Of a stretch of 64,000 bases of DNA, positions 17,893 to 24,883 are shown piece by piece. Every line of letters begins with the position of its first letter. The stretch's first letter is position 1. This stretch comes from Deminuibacter sp966424055. Its GTDB lineage: Bacteria > Bacteroidota > Bacteroidia > Chitinophagales > Chitinophagaceae. Both the position numbers and the translations under genes were made by a program. The notes beneath the pieces are model-generated. The model was given only the letters and a program-made list of their open reading frames with translations, did not search any database and was not told the origin of the DNA. The DNA lies in the NCBI GenBank assembly GCA_966424055.1, contig CBJLMB010000015.1:62001-126000 (forward strand), written 5' to 3'.

Positions 17893-18504
17893 CTACCTGA
17901 ACCGCGTACTGATTTTATAGAACACTGATGAGTTCAATGGTCTCAGCCCGCTTTTTTCAATCAGTACATTAGCCAGGCTGTCTTTTAAAAAAGCTGCACG
18001 CTGCAGGTACACCAGTACATAGTAGCGGTTATTGGCGAAAGGCGCATGAAAATCGGTAGGCCTGATAGACAGGTAAACATATTTACCCCGCATATACCCT
18101 GTATCGTTATACGGTACATAATAATTATCGGTGCTGATCCATTGGGTATGGATACGCTTCATCAGCTTTAACAGGCGCGCAATGCGTATTACAGGGTAAT
18201 GGAATTCCCGGAGTGTTTTTACAATTTCCGCTGAATCGGATACATGAAAAGTGCGGATATAACGCATTGAATCGGTCAGCAGTTCAAAAGAAAGATGGGT
18301 ACGCTGCCGGTTGGTGTAGCCGAATGACAATGGTTTCACTGAGGCGATGGCATTGTAATCGGCCACGATAGAATCGAGTGTGCCTTTATTGTGCCGGTAA
18401 TAACGGATGGAATAACTTTTTACCGATGTACAGGCCCAGCAAGTGGCCACCACCCAAAATACCAGGCAGTACAATAACAGGGCGGTATGTTTTACCATCT
18501 TCAT
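17893..18504 (-). CDS. Hypothetical exported protein, partner of the papain-like gene
   Basis: 203 residues with an N-terminal hydrophobic segment containing VVATCWAC, which may be a lipoprotein or membrane anchor. The remainder is rich in Tyr, Arg and beta-type stretches (YYVPYNDTGYMRGKYVYLSIRP). No family was recognised. Its ATG overlaps the stop of the upstream gene in an ATGA junction, so the two are translationally coupled and probably work together outside the cytoplasm. Confidence 0.7.
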   Translation of the reverse strand: MKMVKHTALLLYCLVFWVVATCWACTSVKSYSIRYYRHNKGTLDSIVADYNAIASVKPLSFGYTNRQRTHLSFELLTDSMRYIRTFHVSDSAEIVKTLREFHYPVIRIARLLKLMKRIHTQWISTDNYYVPYNDTGYMRGKYVYLSIRPTDFHAPFANNRYYVLVYLQRAAFLKDSLANVLIEKSGLRPLNSSVFYKISTRFR

Positions 18505-19427
18505 TTTTTCTCTATTAGGGTGATGCCATACACAATGTTCCTGAACTTCGTGAGCGGCATTGACTGCTCTGTTTCGCTACCATAGTCCCAGTACTGGATA
18601 GTGATGGTATCATCATCAGTATACACCAGTTTTCGAACCACGATAAAATGGGTGGGCATATGAAACTGTGCAAAACGCAGGTGTGTGCGTTTATAGGCTC
18701 TTTCATGATCATAAAACAGGATCACATACCCTCTTTTTTGTAATGCCTGTATCTGCTCCACAATACGGATATTGCTGGGATGGATAAGGTCACTGCCAAA
18801 AGCCGTTGTTTTATACCCCAGCAGGTTTCGGGCCATACCATTGAACTTGGCATAATTGGTAGCAGCCCATAAAGTGTTTTCGTTACCGGGATTGTAATAC
18901 ATGTCCAGCACATTGAGGTAACCTTTGAACACTTCTACCAGCGTTAAAAACCATAGCTGGTCTGCCGGGTTGATATCCATCTTCCCTTTTAACTGGAAAG
19001 TGCCGGCATATCTCCGGACAGAAGAGCCCGCAACCAGTTTTACTTTCCTGTAATAAGCATAGCCATCCTGGTACAGCTGTACCATGGCCCGGGCATAGCC
19101 CAGCGGATCGTTCAGGATAAGTATATACGAAAGCGCGGCATAACTGCAGAAATTGGTGCTGATTCCCTGGTAAAGCCCCTGCGGATGCGCCACATTGCTT
19201 TCCACATTTTTCATGAAAAGCACCGGGTTGATATGCGGCCAAACATCACTCTGGGTAAGGGGTCCCAGTGAATGTAAATAGTTCAGGGCTTCAGCTGCCG
19301 TGGACTGTGGGGTATGCTGTGCGTAGTTGGAAGTACCTGTTCTGCAGAAATAGCATCCCTGGCAAAAAACCAATACCCAGCAAAAACGAACCCATAGCCA
19401 TGGTCGTAATGATTTTCTCTGCTTCAT
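18501..19427 (-). CDS. Predicted exported papain-like (C39-like) cysteine peptidase-fold protein
   Basis: 308 residues from the ATG at 19427; an in-frame ATG at 19472 would lengthen the leader. A hydrophobic N-terminus (WLWVRFCWVLVFCQGC) is followed by features that resemble a papain-type site: Gln87 and Cys94 in GLYQGISTNFCSYAAL, His260 in MPTHFIVVRK, and Asp281 in IQYWDYGSE. The ALQKRGYVILFYD strand before the His is typical of C39-like folds. The assignment is by motif order only; no named family was recognised. Its stop overlaps the start of the next gene by 4 bases. Confidence 0.65.
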   Translation of the reverse strand: MKQRKSLRPWLWVRFCWVLVFCQGCYFCRTGTSNYAQHTPQSTAAEALNYLHSLGPLTQSDVWPHINPVLFMKNVESNVAHPQGLYQGISTNFCSYAALSYILILNDPLGYARAMVQLYQDGYAYYRKVKLVAGSSVRRYAGTFQLKGKMDINPADQLWFLTLVEVFKGYLNVLDMYYNPGNENTLWAATNYAKFNGMARNLLGYKTTAFGSDLIHPSNIRIVEQIQALQKRGYVILFYDHERAYKRTHLRFAQFHMPTHFIVVRKLVYTDDDTITIQYWDYGSETEQSMPLTKFRNIVYGITLIEKK

Positions 19428-19539
19428 TAATAAGTGGGTTACAATAACCGGCCGCAAAAGTAAAGATAACAAACAGAGGCAACAATAAAAACGGTGCTGC
19501 CAGCAGCCTGCCTGTTAAAGCAGGCGGGGTATGCTGCTT

Positions 19540-20556
19540 TTATTGCTCCCGGCAATGTTGCCAGCCAGCTTGATCCCGGTAACTAAATGTATTGCGCAGC
19601 AGCCATCGTGCTTTGTATATCCGCATTCCTTTTTCATGGAACAGGGGATGCCCCTGGTTATCAAGCAGCGTATCCGTCCACCAAGATTCATTGGGTAGTA
19701 CCATCAGAACAGGATAACCTGCAGGACCGGAAGATACGCTTTTGATGTTCTTCTGCATCCCCTCTGCCTCTGTCAGTTGCCTGTTCACGGTATGGAAGCG
19801 GTATACATGTGTAGTATTGGTTAGCCAGAGATTGGCAGTACCATATTCAGGGAAAAGATCATGCGCTTCTGTGCCCGGCAGTGCAATAGAATCGATGGCT
19901 TCGATAGCGGGTTGAAGACAGTTGAAATTATAGCGGAATATTTTCAGCTGGTTCATACCGGCAGACCATAAGATCCTGCGTTCTTTATCCCATACCACAT
20001 TGTGCGCAAAAGGCATGGGCTGCCGGGATAGGAAACCTGCCTGCCCGCTGCCTGAAGTATCTGTTGCAAAAACCGTAAGACAGGCGCCATTGCTGGAAGC
20101 TGTTACAATATTGCCATCCGGCAGCAGTTCGGCAGAATGGGTATTGCCGCCGGCATAAGCGTAAAATAATGTTTTTTTATCGGCTATCCTGATCAGCGCC
20201 ACTGCCCCACCCGAAGCGGTGATCAGCAGGCAGCTGTTGTTGTACACCGGCTTTACCTCACTCAGGTTGCTGAACCAGCCGAAATGTGCCGGTTTTACAT
20301 TGGAAGACTGTGGCTTCCATTCCCAGATATTTTTCTGCGCAGCCATATCCATAATTACGATACGGGTTTGCGCCTGTTCAGCGAGCACTGCACAGCGGCA
20401 TCCTTCAGGAATGCTGTCGCACAGGCTTCCTGCAAAAGCCGTATGGCTGCAGGTAAAAAAGATACCCAAAAGCACTGTACAAAAAACACGATGCAGTATA
20501 CCAGTACCGGCGCCAAGGCGGACAGATGAAAATATAGCAGACATAAGCGATAACAT
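19540..20556 (-). CDS. Exported beta-propeller-like protein (DUF6528-like)
   Basis: 338 residues from the ATG at 20556. A signal peptide ends near HTAFAG, followed by a chain of short repeated beta units of WD/propeller character (RIVIMDMAAQKNIWEWKP, AELLPDGNIVTASSNG, AHNVVWDKERRILWSAG, AHDLFPEYGTANLWLTN). The pattern resembles the DUF6528 group of Bacteroidota, whose function is not known; propellers usually bind proteins or glycans. It precedes the papain-like/partner pair by 113 bases on the same strand and may be co-transcribed with it. Confidence 0.65.
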   Translation of the reverse strand: MLSLMSAIFSSVRLGAGTGILHRVFCTVLLGIFFTCSHTAFAGSLCDSIPEGCRCAVLAEQAQTRIVIMDMAAQKNIWEWKPQSSNVKPAHFGWFSNLSEVKPVYNNSCLLITASGGAVALIRIADKKTLFYAYAGGNTHSAELLPDGNIVTASSNGACLTVFATDTSGSGQAGFLSRQPMPFAHNVVWDKERRILWSAGMNQLKIFRYNFNCLQPAIEAIDSIALPGTEAHDLFPEYGTANLWLTNTTHVYRFHTVNRQLTEAEGMQKNIKSVSSGPAGYPVLMVLPNESWWTDTLLDNQGHPLFHEKGMRIYKARWLLRNTFSYRDQAGWQHCREQ

Positions 20557-20645
20557 CAATGGGGCAAAATACTAAAATATCTCATCCATCCCTGTTTATG
20601 CGTGGCTGATTTTATCCTTAGCAGCACCCGTTTTACTACCAGTCG

Positions 20646-21323
20646 CTACCAGATAAAAGGGATCAGCCGGTAACGGGTGGTATAGCAGTATTCCTTGTAG
20701 CCCTTTAAAGCAGTCTTCAAAAAACGTTCCTCATCCAGCAGGCGCCATACAATGGCCAAACAGATCAATACACTCACGATCACTGCCCAGGCCGAGCCCA
20801 GTGCAAGTGGCGTGGCCAGGAAAAAAACAAGGGCTCCGCTGTACATCGGGTGCCTGACAATGCGGTAAGGGCCGGTCTGGATCACTTTCTGATCACCGGT
20901 CACTTCTATAATGCCCGAAGTATAACTGTTCTCCTTAAACACCACGAAAAATGCCAGGAAGCCCAGCAGGATGCCTATATCTCCCACCAGTACCAGCCAG
21001 CCGGGTATCACCGACCAGCCAAAGCGATCATCCAGGGCACTTACTATGTACATGGCTATGGTGAGTATGGCAGTGAAAGATTGTATAACCCGCTGGCTTT
21101 TTTCCTTTTCATCCAGCGGTCCTACCCGCTGCCGCCGCTCTATCAGTGCGGGATCGTGCTTTAAAAAATAAAGCGTCATATAAAAACTGGGAACAGCCAT
21201 GACCACTAAAAAAAGCCAGGCCTGCCAGTAACGGAAAGTCCAGGCAGTCAAGAACAGCATTGCCGCAAGCAGGATAATGAAAACGGCGCATTTGCTCAAT
21301 GTTTTACGGGCTAATGTTTCCAT
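20646..21323 (-). CDS. Isoprenylcysteine carboxyl methyltransferase (ICMT/PEMT)-family membrane protein
   Basis: 225 residues from the ATG at 21323 (METLARKTLSKC); an in-frame start at 21392 gives a poor extension. Several membrane helices are followed by the family signature GPYRIVRHPMYSGAL and a C-terminal LLDEERFLK with the conserved Glu pair, the SAM-binding end of ICMT-like enzymes. Bacterial members methylate lipids or small molecules; the substrate is unknown. The regulator gene directly upstream and the inverted repeat at 21385-21402 suggest that regulator controls it. Confidence 0.85.
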   Translation of the reverse strand: METLARKTLSKCAVFIILLAAMLFLTAWTFRYWQAWLFLVVMAVPSFYMTLYFLKHDPALIERRQRVGPLDEKEKSQRVIQSFTAILTIAMYIVSALDDRFGWSVIPGWLVLVGDIGILLGFLAFFVVFKENSYTSGIIEVTGDQKVIQTGPYRIVRHPMYSGALVFFLATPLALGSAWAVIVSVLICLAIVWRLLDEERFLKTALKGYKEYCYTTRYRLIPFIW

Positions 21324-21384
21324 AACAGTATTATTAAAAGCATTAAACAATAATGGGAAGCATGTTCCAGAACAACTTCTTTTT

Positions 21385-21402
21385 GTTCTCAAATAAGAGA
21401 AC
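21385..21402. promoter_or_regulatory. Inverted repeat GTTCTC-N6-GAGAAC, candidate operator of the GbsR/MarR-type regulator
   Basis: An 18-base inverted repeat, followed by TAAAA, lies 62 bases upstream of the methyltransferase-like gene. It shares the GTTCT-N8-AGAACTAAA layout with the repeat at 21915-21932 in front of the regulator gene. Confidence 0.6.
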
Positions 21403-21419
21403 TAAAACCTCAAAAAAAA

Positions 21420-21887
21420 TCAACCTGCTTTACGGGCATTCCTGGCATACATCCTGTTCCATTTTTCCAAGAGCGCCGGGTATTCAACAGCCAGCATGTT
21501 GAGAAAACCGGATACATGCTTCAGCTCATTAGCAAATGCATCCTTTTTTTTGCGCAGCTTACTGATATCAGTAAGCATATCTTCCATCAGCTTCAGGCGG
21601 GAAAGGGCCATGTTAACAGAAAGCATTTTTTCCAGGTCTATGGCAAAATACCTTTTGCGTTTGCCATGCCTGGTACGGGCGGTGATGAGGTTGGTAAGGT
21701 TCAGGTATTTCAGTGCATTGGATACTGCACTTTTGCTCACTTTGAAATAATCGACCAGTTCTTCAAAAGAGCCCTCTTGTGCAGGGGCAAAAAGCAGGTA
21801 AATATATACCCTGGCCGATACTGGTGTTAGTCCCAGTTTTTCCATGGTACCCGCATGCTGTTCTATTTTATCCCTGAACTGTTCCAT
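21420..21887 (-). CDS. GbsR/MarR-type winged-helix transcriptional regulator
   Basis: 155 residues. The winged helix spans about residues 15-90 (GLTPVSARVYIYLLFAP, EELVDYFKVSKSAVSNALKYL as the recognition part, ARTRHGKRKRYFAID as the wing), then a dimerising helical tail. GbsR-type regulators usually repress transport or membrane genes. The gene lies 96 bases upstream of the ICMT-like gene on the same strand. A near-perfect Bacteroidota promoter and a palindrome overlapping its -33 box precede it, so autorepression is likely. The ATG at 21887 leaves an extremely short leader. Confidence 0.87.
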   Translation of the reverse strand: MEQFRDKIEQHAGTMEKLGLTPVSARVYIYLLFAPAQEGSFEELVDYFKVSKSAVSNALKYLNLTNLITARTRHGKRKRYFAIDLEKMLSVNMALSRLKLMEDMLTDISKLRKKKDAFANELKHVSGFLNMLAVEYPALLEKWNRMYARNARKAG

Positions 21888-21895
21888 CCCGGGAA

Positions 21896-21926
21896 CAAAG
21901 CTAGCATTTACTTGGTTCTTTTCAAA
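21896..21926 (-). promoter_or_regulatory. Bacteroidota-type promoter TTTG-N19-TAGCTTTG for the GbsR/MarR-type gene
   Basis: On the minus strand, TTTG (21923-21926) and TAGCTTTG (21896-21903) are 19 bases apart. This is an exact match to the TTTG/TAnnTTTG consensus known from Bacteroides. Transcription would begin only a few bases before the ATG at 21887. Confidence 0.7.
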
Positions 21927-21932
21927 AAGAAC
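21915..21932. promoter_or_regulatory. Palindrome GTTCTTTT-CA-AAAAGAAC, candidate autoregulatory operator
   Basis: Perfect 8-base arms with a 2-base spacer, 18 bases in all, overlapping the -33 box of the regulator promoter. The same GTTCT-N8-AGAAC half-sites recur at 21385-21402. Confidence 0.65.
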
Positions 21933-21951
21933 TAAAAAAACTATCTTACCG

Positions 21952-22671
21952 TTAAAAATGCAGTTGTTTCAGTACATTTCCGGAGAAGGAGATAGCGGCA
22001 GAATCGGCGATGGTAAAATGCGGTGATTCAATTGAAAACTGGCCTGCATTGAGCCGGCTGTTGCCCTGTACGGAAGCCCGCAGGCTTTTCAGTTGCATGG
22101 TACCCGGCAGTCCCAGTTCGGGGGCTAGTTCAAACAGGGCAAAAGAAGTATCACGCTGGTTGATGGTGATAGCATCCATCTGCGGCAGGAAGCTTTCCAT
22201 TTCAAACACCGATCTTCCCGCCAGGTTCACCAGCAGGTTTTTCTGTTTCATTTTATACAGGCCCAGGTTGGTATTGGTACAGGTTACCGACAGTAGCTGC
22301 GGTGCAAAAAGGCGTACCAGTGTTTTATGCCGCATCCAGTCCCGCTCGCCCAGGTCGCGGTAAGTATTGTCGATGTTCAGGTATAAGGTATCGTTTTTAA
22401 CGGATGCGCTGATACGGTTGCGCATGCCTTCCTCTGCATAATCCAGCACACGTACGGATGATTTAGCGGCTGGTTCAAATGCAATATTGAACAGGTTACC
22501 ACCATTGATGATGAGGTGCCTGAATTCTTCCTGCTCAATTTTTTTGTAATTCCAGTATATATCCGATCTATCGATTTTATTGAACTCGATTTTTAACATG
22601 ATATTGGATGCAAAAATGCTGGTAAAATACAGCAGCACGATCACCAGCAGTGCAACAGATGTTATTTTCAT
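21952..22671 (-). CDS. Membrane-anchored hypothetical protein of the ABC/GntR operon (GIN/DUF2807-like)
   Basis: 239 residues from the ATG at 22671 (MKITSVALLVIVLLYF). One N-terminal membrane helix or uncleaved signal is followed by a beta-rich exported domain with repeated short strands (LLVNLAGRSVFEMESF, TMQLKSLRASVQGNSRLNAGQF, SISF), recalling the right-handed helical folds of GIN/DUF2807 proteins. The start lies one base after the GntR stop (TAATATG), so it is the fourth gene of the operon. Such proteins often accompany YtrA-type ABC systems in Bacteroidota; the role is unknown. Confidence 0.72.
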   Translation of the reverse strand: MKITSVALLVIVLLYFTSIFASNIMLKIEFNKIDRSDIYWNYKKIEQEEFRHLIINGGNLFNIAFEPAAKSSVRVLDYAEEGMRNRISASVKNDTLYLNIDNTYRDLGERDWMRHKTLVRLFAPQLLSVTCTNTNLGLYKMKQKNLLVNLAGRSVFEMESFLPQMDAITINQRDTSFALFELAPELGLPGTMQLKSLRASVQGNSRLNAGQFSIESPHFTIADSAAISFSGNVLKQLHF

Positions 22672-22672
22672 A

Positions 22673-23050
22673 TTACTGATCTTTAAAGTGCGTATCAACA
22701 AATTCCCGGAATAGTTTTTCTATTTCTTTGAAATCCAGCTTCAGCAAGTACATATTTTTAAAAAACAGGGGCAGCTCCTGTTCAATAAACTGCTCGCGCC
22801 TGAATGCGATGATGCGTTTCACTGCCTCTTCTTCCACAAAATAGCCGATGCCTCTTTTATTGGCAATCACTTCTCTTTGCTGTAAAAAATCAAATGCGCG
22901 TTGTGCGGTATTGGGTGTTACTTCCATAGCAACGGCCAGCTCTCTGATACTCTTGATCCTGTCGCCTGGGTTCCATTTTTTCAAGAGTATCTGCTCAGCG
23001 ATGTATTCTACAATCTGTAAATAAATAGCCTGGTTCTCCCTGAATTCCAT
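22673..23050 (-). CDS. GntR-family (YtrA-type) transcriptional regulator
   Basis: 125 residues: an N-terminal GntR winged helix (AEQILLKKWNPGDRIKSIRELAV and MEVTPNTAQRAFDFLQQREVI as the recognition region, GIGYFVEEEA as the wing) with only a short helical tail. That short form is typical of the YtrA subfamily, which represses its own ABC transporter operon. It is the third gene of the operon, 9 bases after the permease. The 22-base inverted repeat at 24703-24724 in front of the operon is its likely binding site. Confidence 0.9.
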   Translation of the reverse strand: MEFRENQAIYLQIVEYIAEQILLKKWNPGDRIKSIRELAVAMEVTPNTAQRAFDFLQQREVIANKRGIGYFVEEEAVKRIIAFRREQFIEQELPLFFKNMYLLKLDFKEIEKLFREFVDTHFKDQ

Positions 23051-23059
23051 GTATCGTAT

Positions 23060-23857
23060 TTAAACTTCTTTTTCTTTCAGCCGTATATAGGCCAGTATCC
23101 ATAAAACAGGTGGCAATATATAGGTTATTATCCTGTTACGCCATTGTACAACAGCCCCGGGTAAACCTACCGTTCCTACATCATCACCTGCTTTTAAATA
23201 CACCCGGTTGAATGGTACAGCCTGTTCCACTTTGCCGAAAATCAGATAAACGGCCAGGTTGTTCAGCAGGTAAGTAAGCAACAGGAGCATAGCAATCAAT
23301 AATCCCACTTTTATATAGCCCACTTTATTAAAATACAGGGAACCTATCAGCATAGCACCGGCCACATTCAGGTAAAACATCAACATAACTTGTGCAGGTT
23401 CGGATAAATAAGAATAGGTGTACACCATGTTATATATTTCCTGGTAATGGGGCCTGTTTGCATTCAGGCTGCGATGGAACTGGTCTACAAAGAAATTATC
23501 CACCACCCGGTAAAACAGCAGGAAAACAGATACATACAGTACAACGGCGATCAGTATTGCGCAAAGCCATTTTTCAAACTGTGAGGCAGGCAGGGTAAGA
23601 TAAGAGGCGCTGCTGGCGCCTGAAGAAAAATAATTGAACACCAGCGAAGCCAGGATGCTGCCGCCACCCAGTATCCCGAACATAAAGCTCATATTTTGTG
23701 CAGCCGGGAAGTTGATTAGGTTCTTAACAATGAAATACGACACAGCCACCACTATCAGTGATAAGGCACAAAGACCAAGCAACTGCGCAGGCTTTTCCAT
23801 CAGGGTTTTCCTGAATAACAGGCAGAAACGGCGTATATCAAAAGTTTGGTTCATCAT
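23060..23857 (-). CDS. ABC transporter permease-like membrane protein
   Basis: 265 residues with about six hydrophobic helices (LLGLCALSLIVVAVSYFIV, FMFGILGGGSILASLVF, WLCAILIAVVLYVSVFLLFY and others) and a large soluble loop near residues 110-150. It overlaps the end of the ATPase gene by 20 bases, which indicates coupling. It should form the membrane part of an exporter or antibiotic/envelope-stress-type ABC system with the ATPase upstream. The substrate is not readable. Confidence 0.8.
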   Translation of the reverse strand: MMNQTFDIRRFCLLFRKTLMEKPAQLLGLCALSLIVVAVSYFIVKNLINFPAAQNMSFMFGILGGGSILASLVFNYFSSGASSASYLTLPASQFEKWLCAILIAVVLYVSVFLLFYRVVDNFFVDQFHRSLNANRPHYQEIYNMVYTYSYLSEPAQVMLMFYLNVAGAMLIGSLYFNKVGYIKVGLLIAMLLLLTYLLNNLAVYLIFGKVEQAVPFNRVYLKAGDDVGTVGLPGAVVQWRNRIITYILPPVLWILAYIRLKEKEV

Positions 23858-24701
23858 TCAGGGGTTTGTTGGAAAAAATAGCTTTGATATGTGCAGGATG
23901 CAGGGTAACGGCATTAAACAATTGCTCCAGGTTCACGCGGGAAGGTGCACCGTCCCTGCTTTTCTCTACTATGGCAATGCCCCCGAGTGTGTCTTCTGCC
24001 AGCAGCACTTTTCTTTCTGCCGGTAATTCTTTCAGTGTTTTAAAAGCGAGCTTCTGCCCTATTTCATCAACCGGTGCATTCAGCAGCAGCTGCCCGTTGT
24101 CAACGATCAGCACATTGTCGATCAGGTTTTCAAGGTCGCGTGTCTGGTGCGTGGAAATAAAAATAATGCGGTCTTCATTCATTACCGAAGCGATCAGTTT
24201 ACGGAACTGTGTTTTGGAAGGTATATCCAGCCCGTTGGTGGGTTCATCGAGCAGCAGCACCGGTGTATTGCAGGCCAGCGCAAAGGCAATGATGAACTTT
24301 TTCTGCTGCCCGAAAGAATAAGCTCCCAGCCTGCCCTCACTACTCACTTCCAGCTCTTTCAGGTATTGATAAAACTGTTCTTCATTAAAGGCAGGGTAAA
24401 AAGGTGCAAACAGTTTCAGGTAGCTTTTTACACTGATGGATGGTACATATACTTCTTCGGGTATCAGGTAGATGGTTTGCAAAAATGCGGGCCGCCTTTT
24501 CTGTGGTTCGTGCCCGTACACAGTAACGGTGCCGGCTTTGGGAAAAAGCAAACCGCTGATGCTTTTCAGCAATGTTGATTTGCCCGCGCCGTTTTTACCC
24601 AGCAGACCATAGATATTACCGGCACGCAGGGTTAGCTCAAGGTCTTTATACAGCAGCTTTTTCCGGCCATATCCAAAGGACAGGTTTTGAATTCGTATCA
24701 T
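23838..24701 (-). CDS. ABC transporter ATP-binding protein
   Basis: 287 residues. Walker A is GLLGKNGAGKSTLLKS near residue 35, the signature is GAYSFGQQKKF (SFGQQ in place of LSGGQ), Walker B is VLLLDEPTNGLD and the switch His is in FISTHQTRDLE. This fits YtrB/CcmA-type exporters. It is the first gene of a leftward four-gene operon with a permease, GntR regulator and beta-rich membrane protein. The leader is only about 20 bases long and is filled by an inverted repeat. Confidence 0.93.
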   Translation of the reverse strand: MIRIQNLSFGYGRKKLLYKDLELTLRAGNIYGLLGKNGAGKSTLLKSISGLLFPKAGTVTVYGHEPQKRRPAFLQTIYLIPEEVYVPSISVKSYLKLFAPFYPAFNEEQFYQYLKELEVSSEGRLGAYSFGQQKKFIIAFALACNTPVLLLDEPTNGLDIPSKTQFRKLIASVMNEDRIIFISTHQTRDLENLIDNVLIVDNGQLLLNAPVDEIGQKLAFKTLKELPAERKVLLAEDTLGGIAIVEKSRDGAPSRVNLEQLFNAVTLHPAHIKAIFSNKPLNDEPNF

Positions 24702-24702
24702 A

Positions 24703-24724
24703 GTGTATTAGTTATGTAATACAC
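24703..24724. promoter_or_regulatory. Inverted repeat GTGTATTA-N6-TAATACAC, candidate GntR operator
   Basis: Perfect 8-base arms around GTTATG occupy the interval between the -7 element and the ATG of the ABC operon, covering the expected transcription start. YtrA-type GntR proteins bind inverted repeats of this size at their own operons. Confidence 0.75.
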
Positions 24725-24726
24725 CT

Positions 24727-24757
24727 CAAAAATAGAGAAAGTTTTGATACCACCTAA
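24727..24757 (-). promoter_or_regulatory. Bacteroidota-type promoter TTAG-N19-TATTTTTG for the ABC operon
   Basis: On the minus strand a TATTTTTG (24727-24734) fits the -7 consensus exactly. A TTAG 19 bases upstream (24754-24757) fits the -33 TTTG with one mismatch. The inverted repeat starts three bases downstream. Confidence 0.6.
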
Positions 24758-24826
24758 TTTTTTTTCTGTTTTTTGAAAACCGGTTATCGCTATTTGCAGG
24801 GCTCTTCTTTTCTAACAACAATAGCC

Positions 24827-24870
24827 GCTGATAATAAAAGCCGGGCACCTGCCCGGCTTTTATTATCAGC
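24827..24870. terminator. Strong terminator hairpin, 20-bp perfect stem
   Basis: The arms 24827-24846 and 24851-24870 pair perfectly around ACCT; the inner part is AAAAGCCGGGC / GCCCGGCTTTT. It lies 13 bases past the DUF5689 gene stop and closes the second SusCD locus. The internal T-run would let it also stop transcription from the other side. Confidence 0.88.
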
Positions 24871-24883
24871 ATAGATCTCTATT

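Noticed and set aside
19504..19530. GCCTGCC...GGCAGGC-like hairpin after the propeller gene
   Set aside because: The stem is short and interrupted and the T-run is poor; not reported as a terminator.
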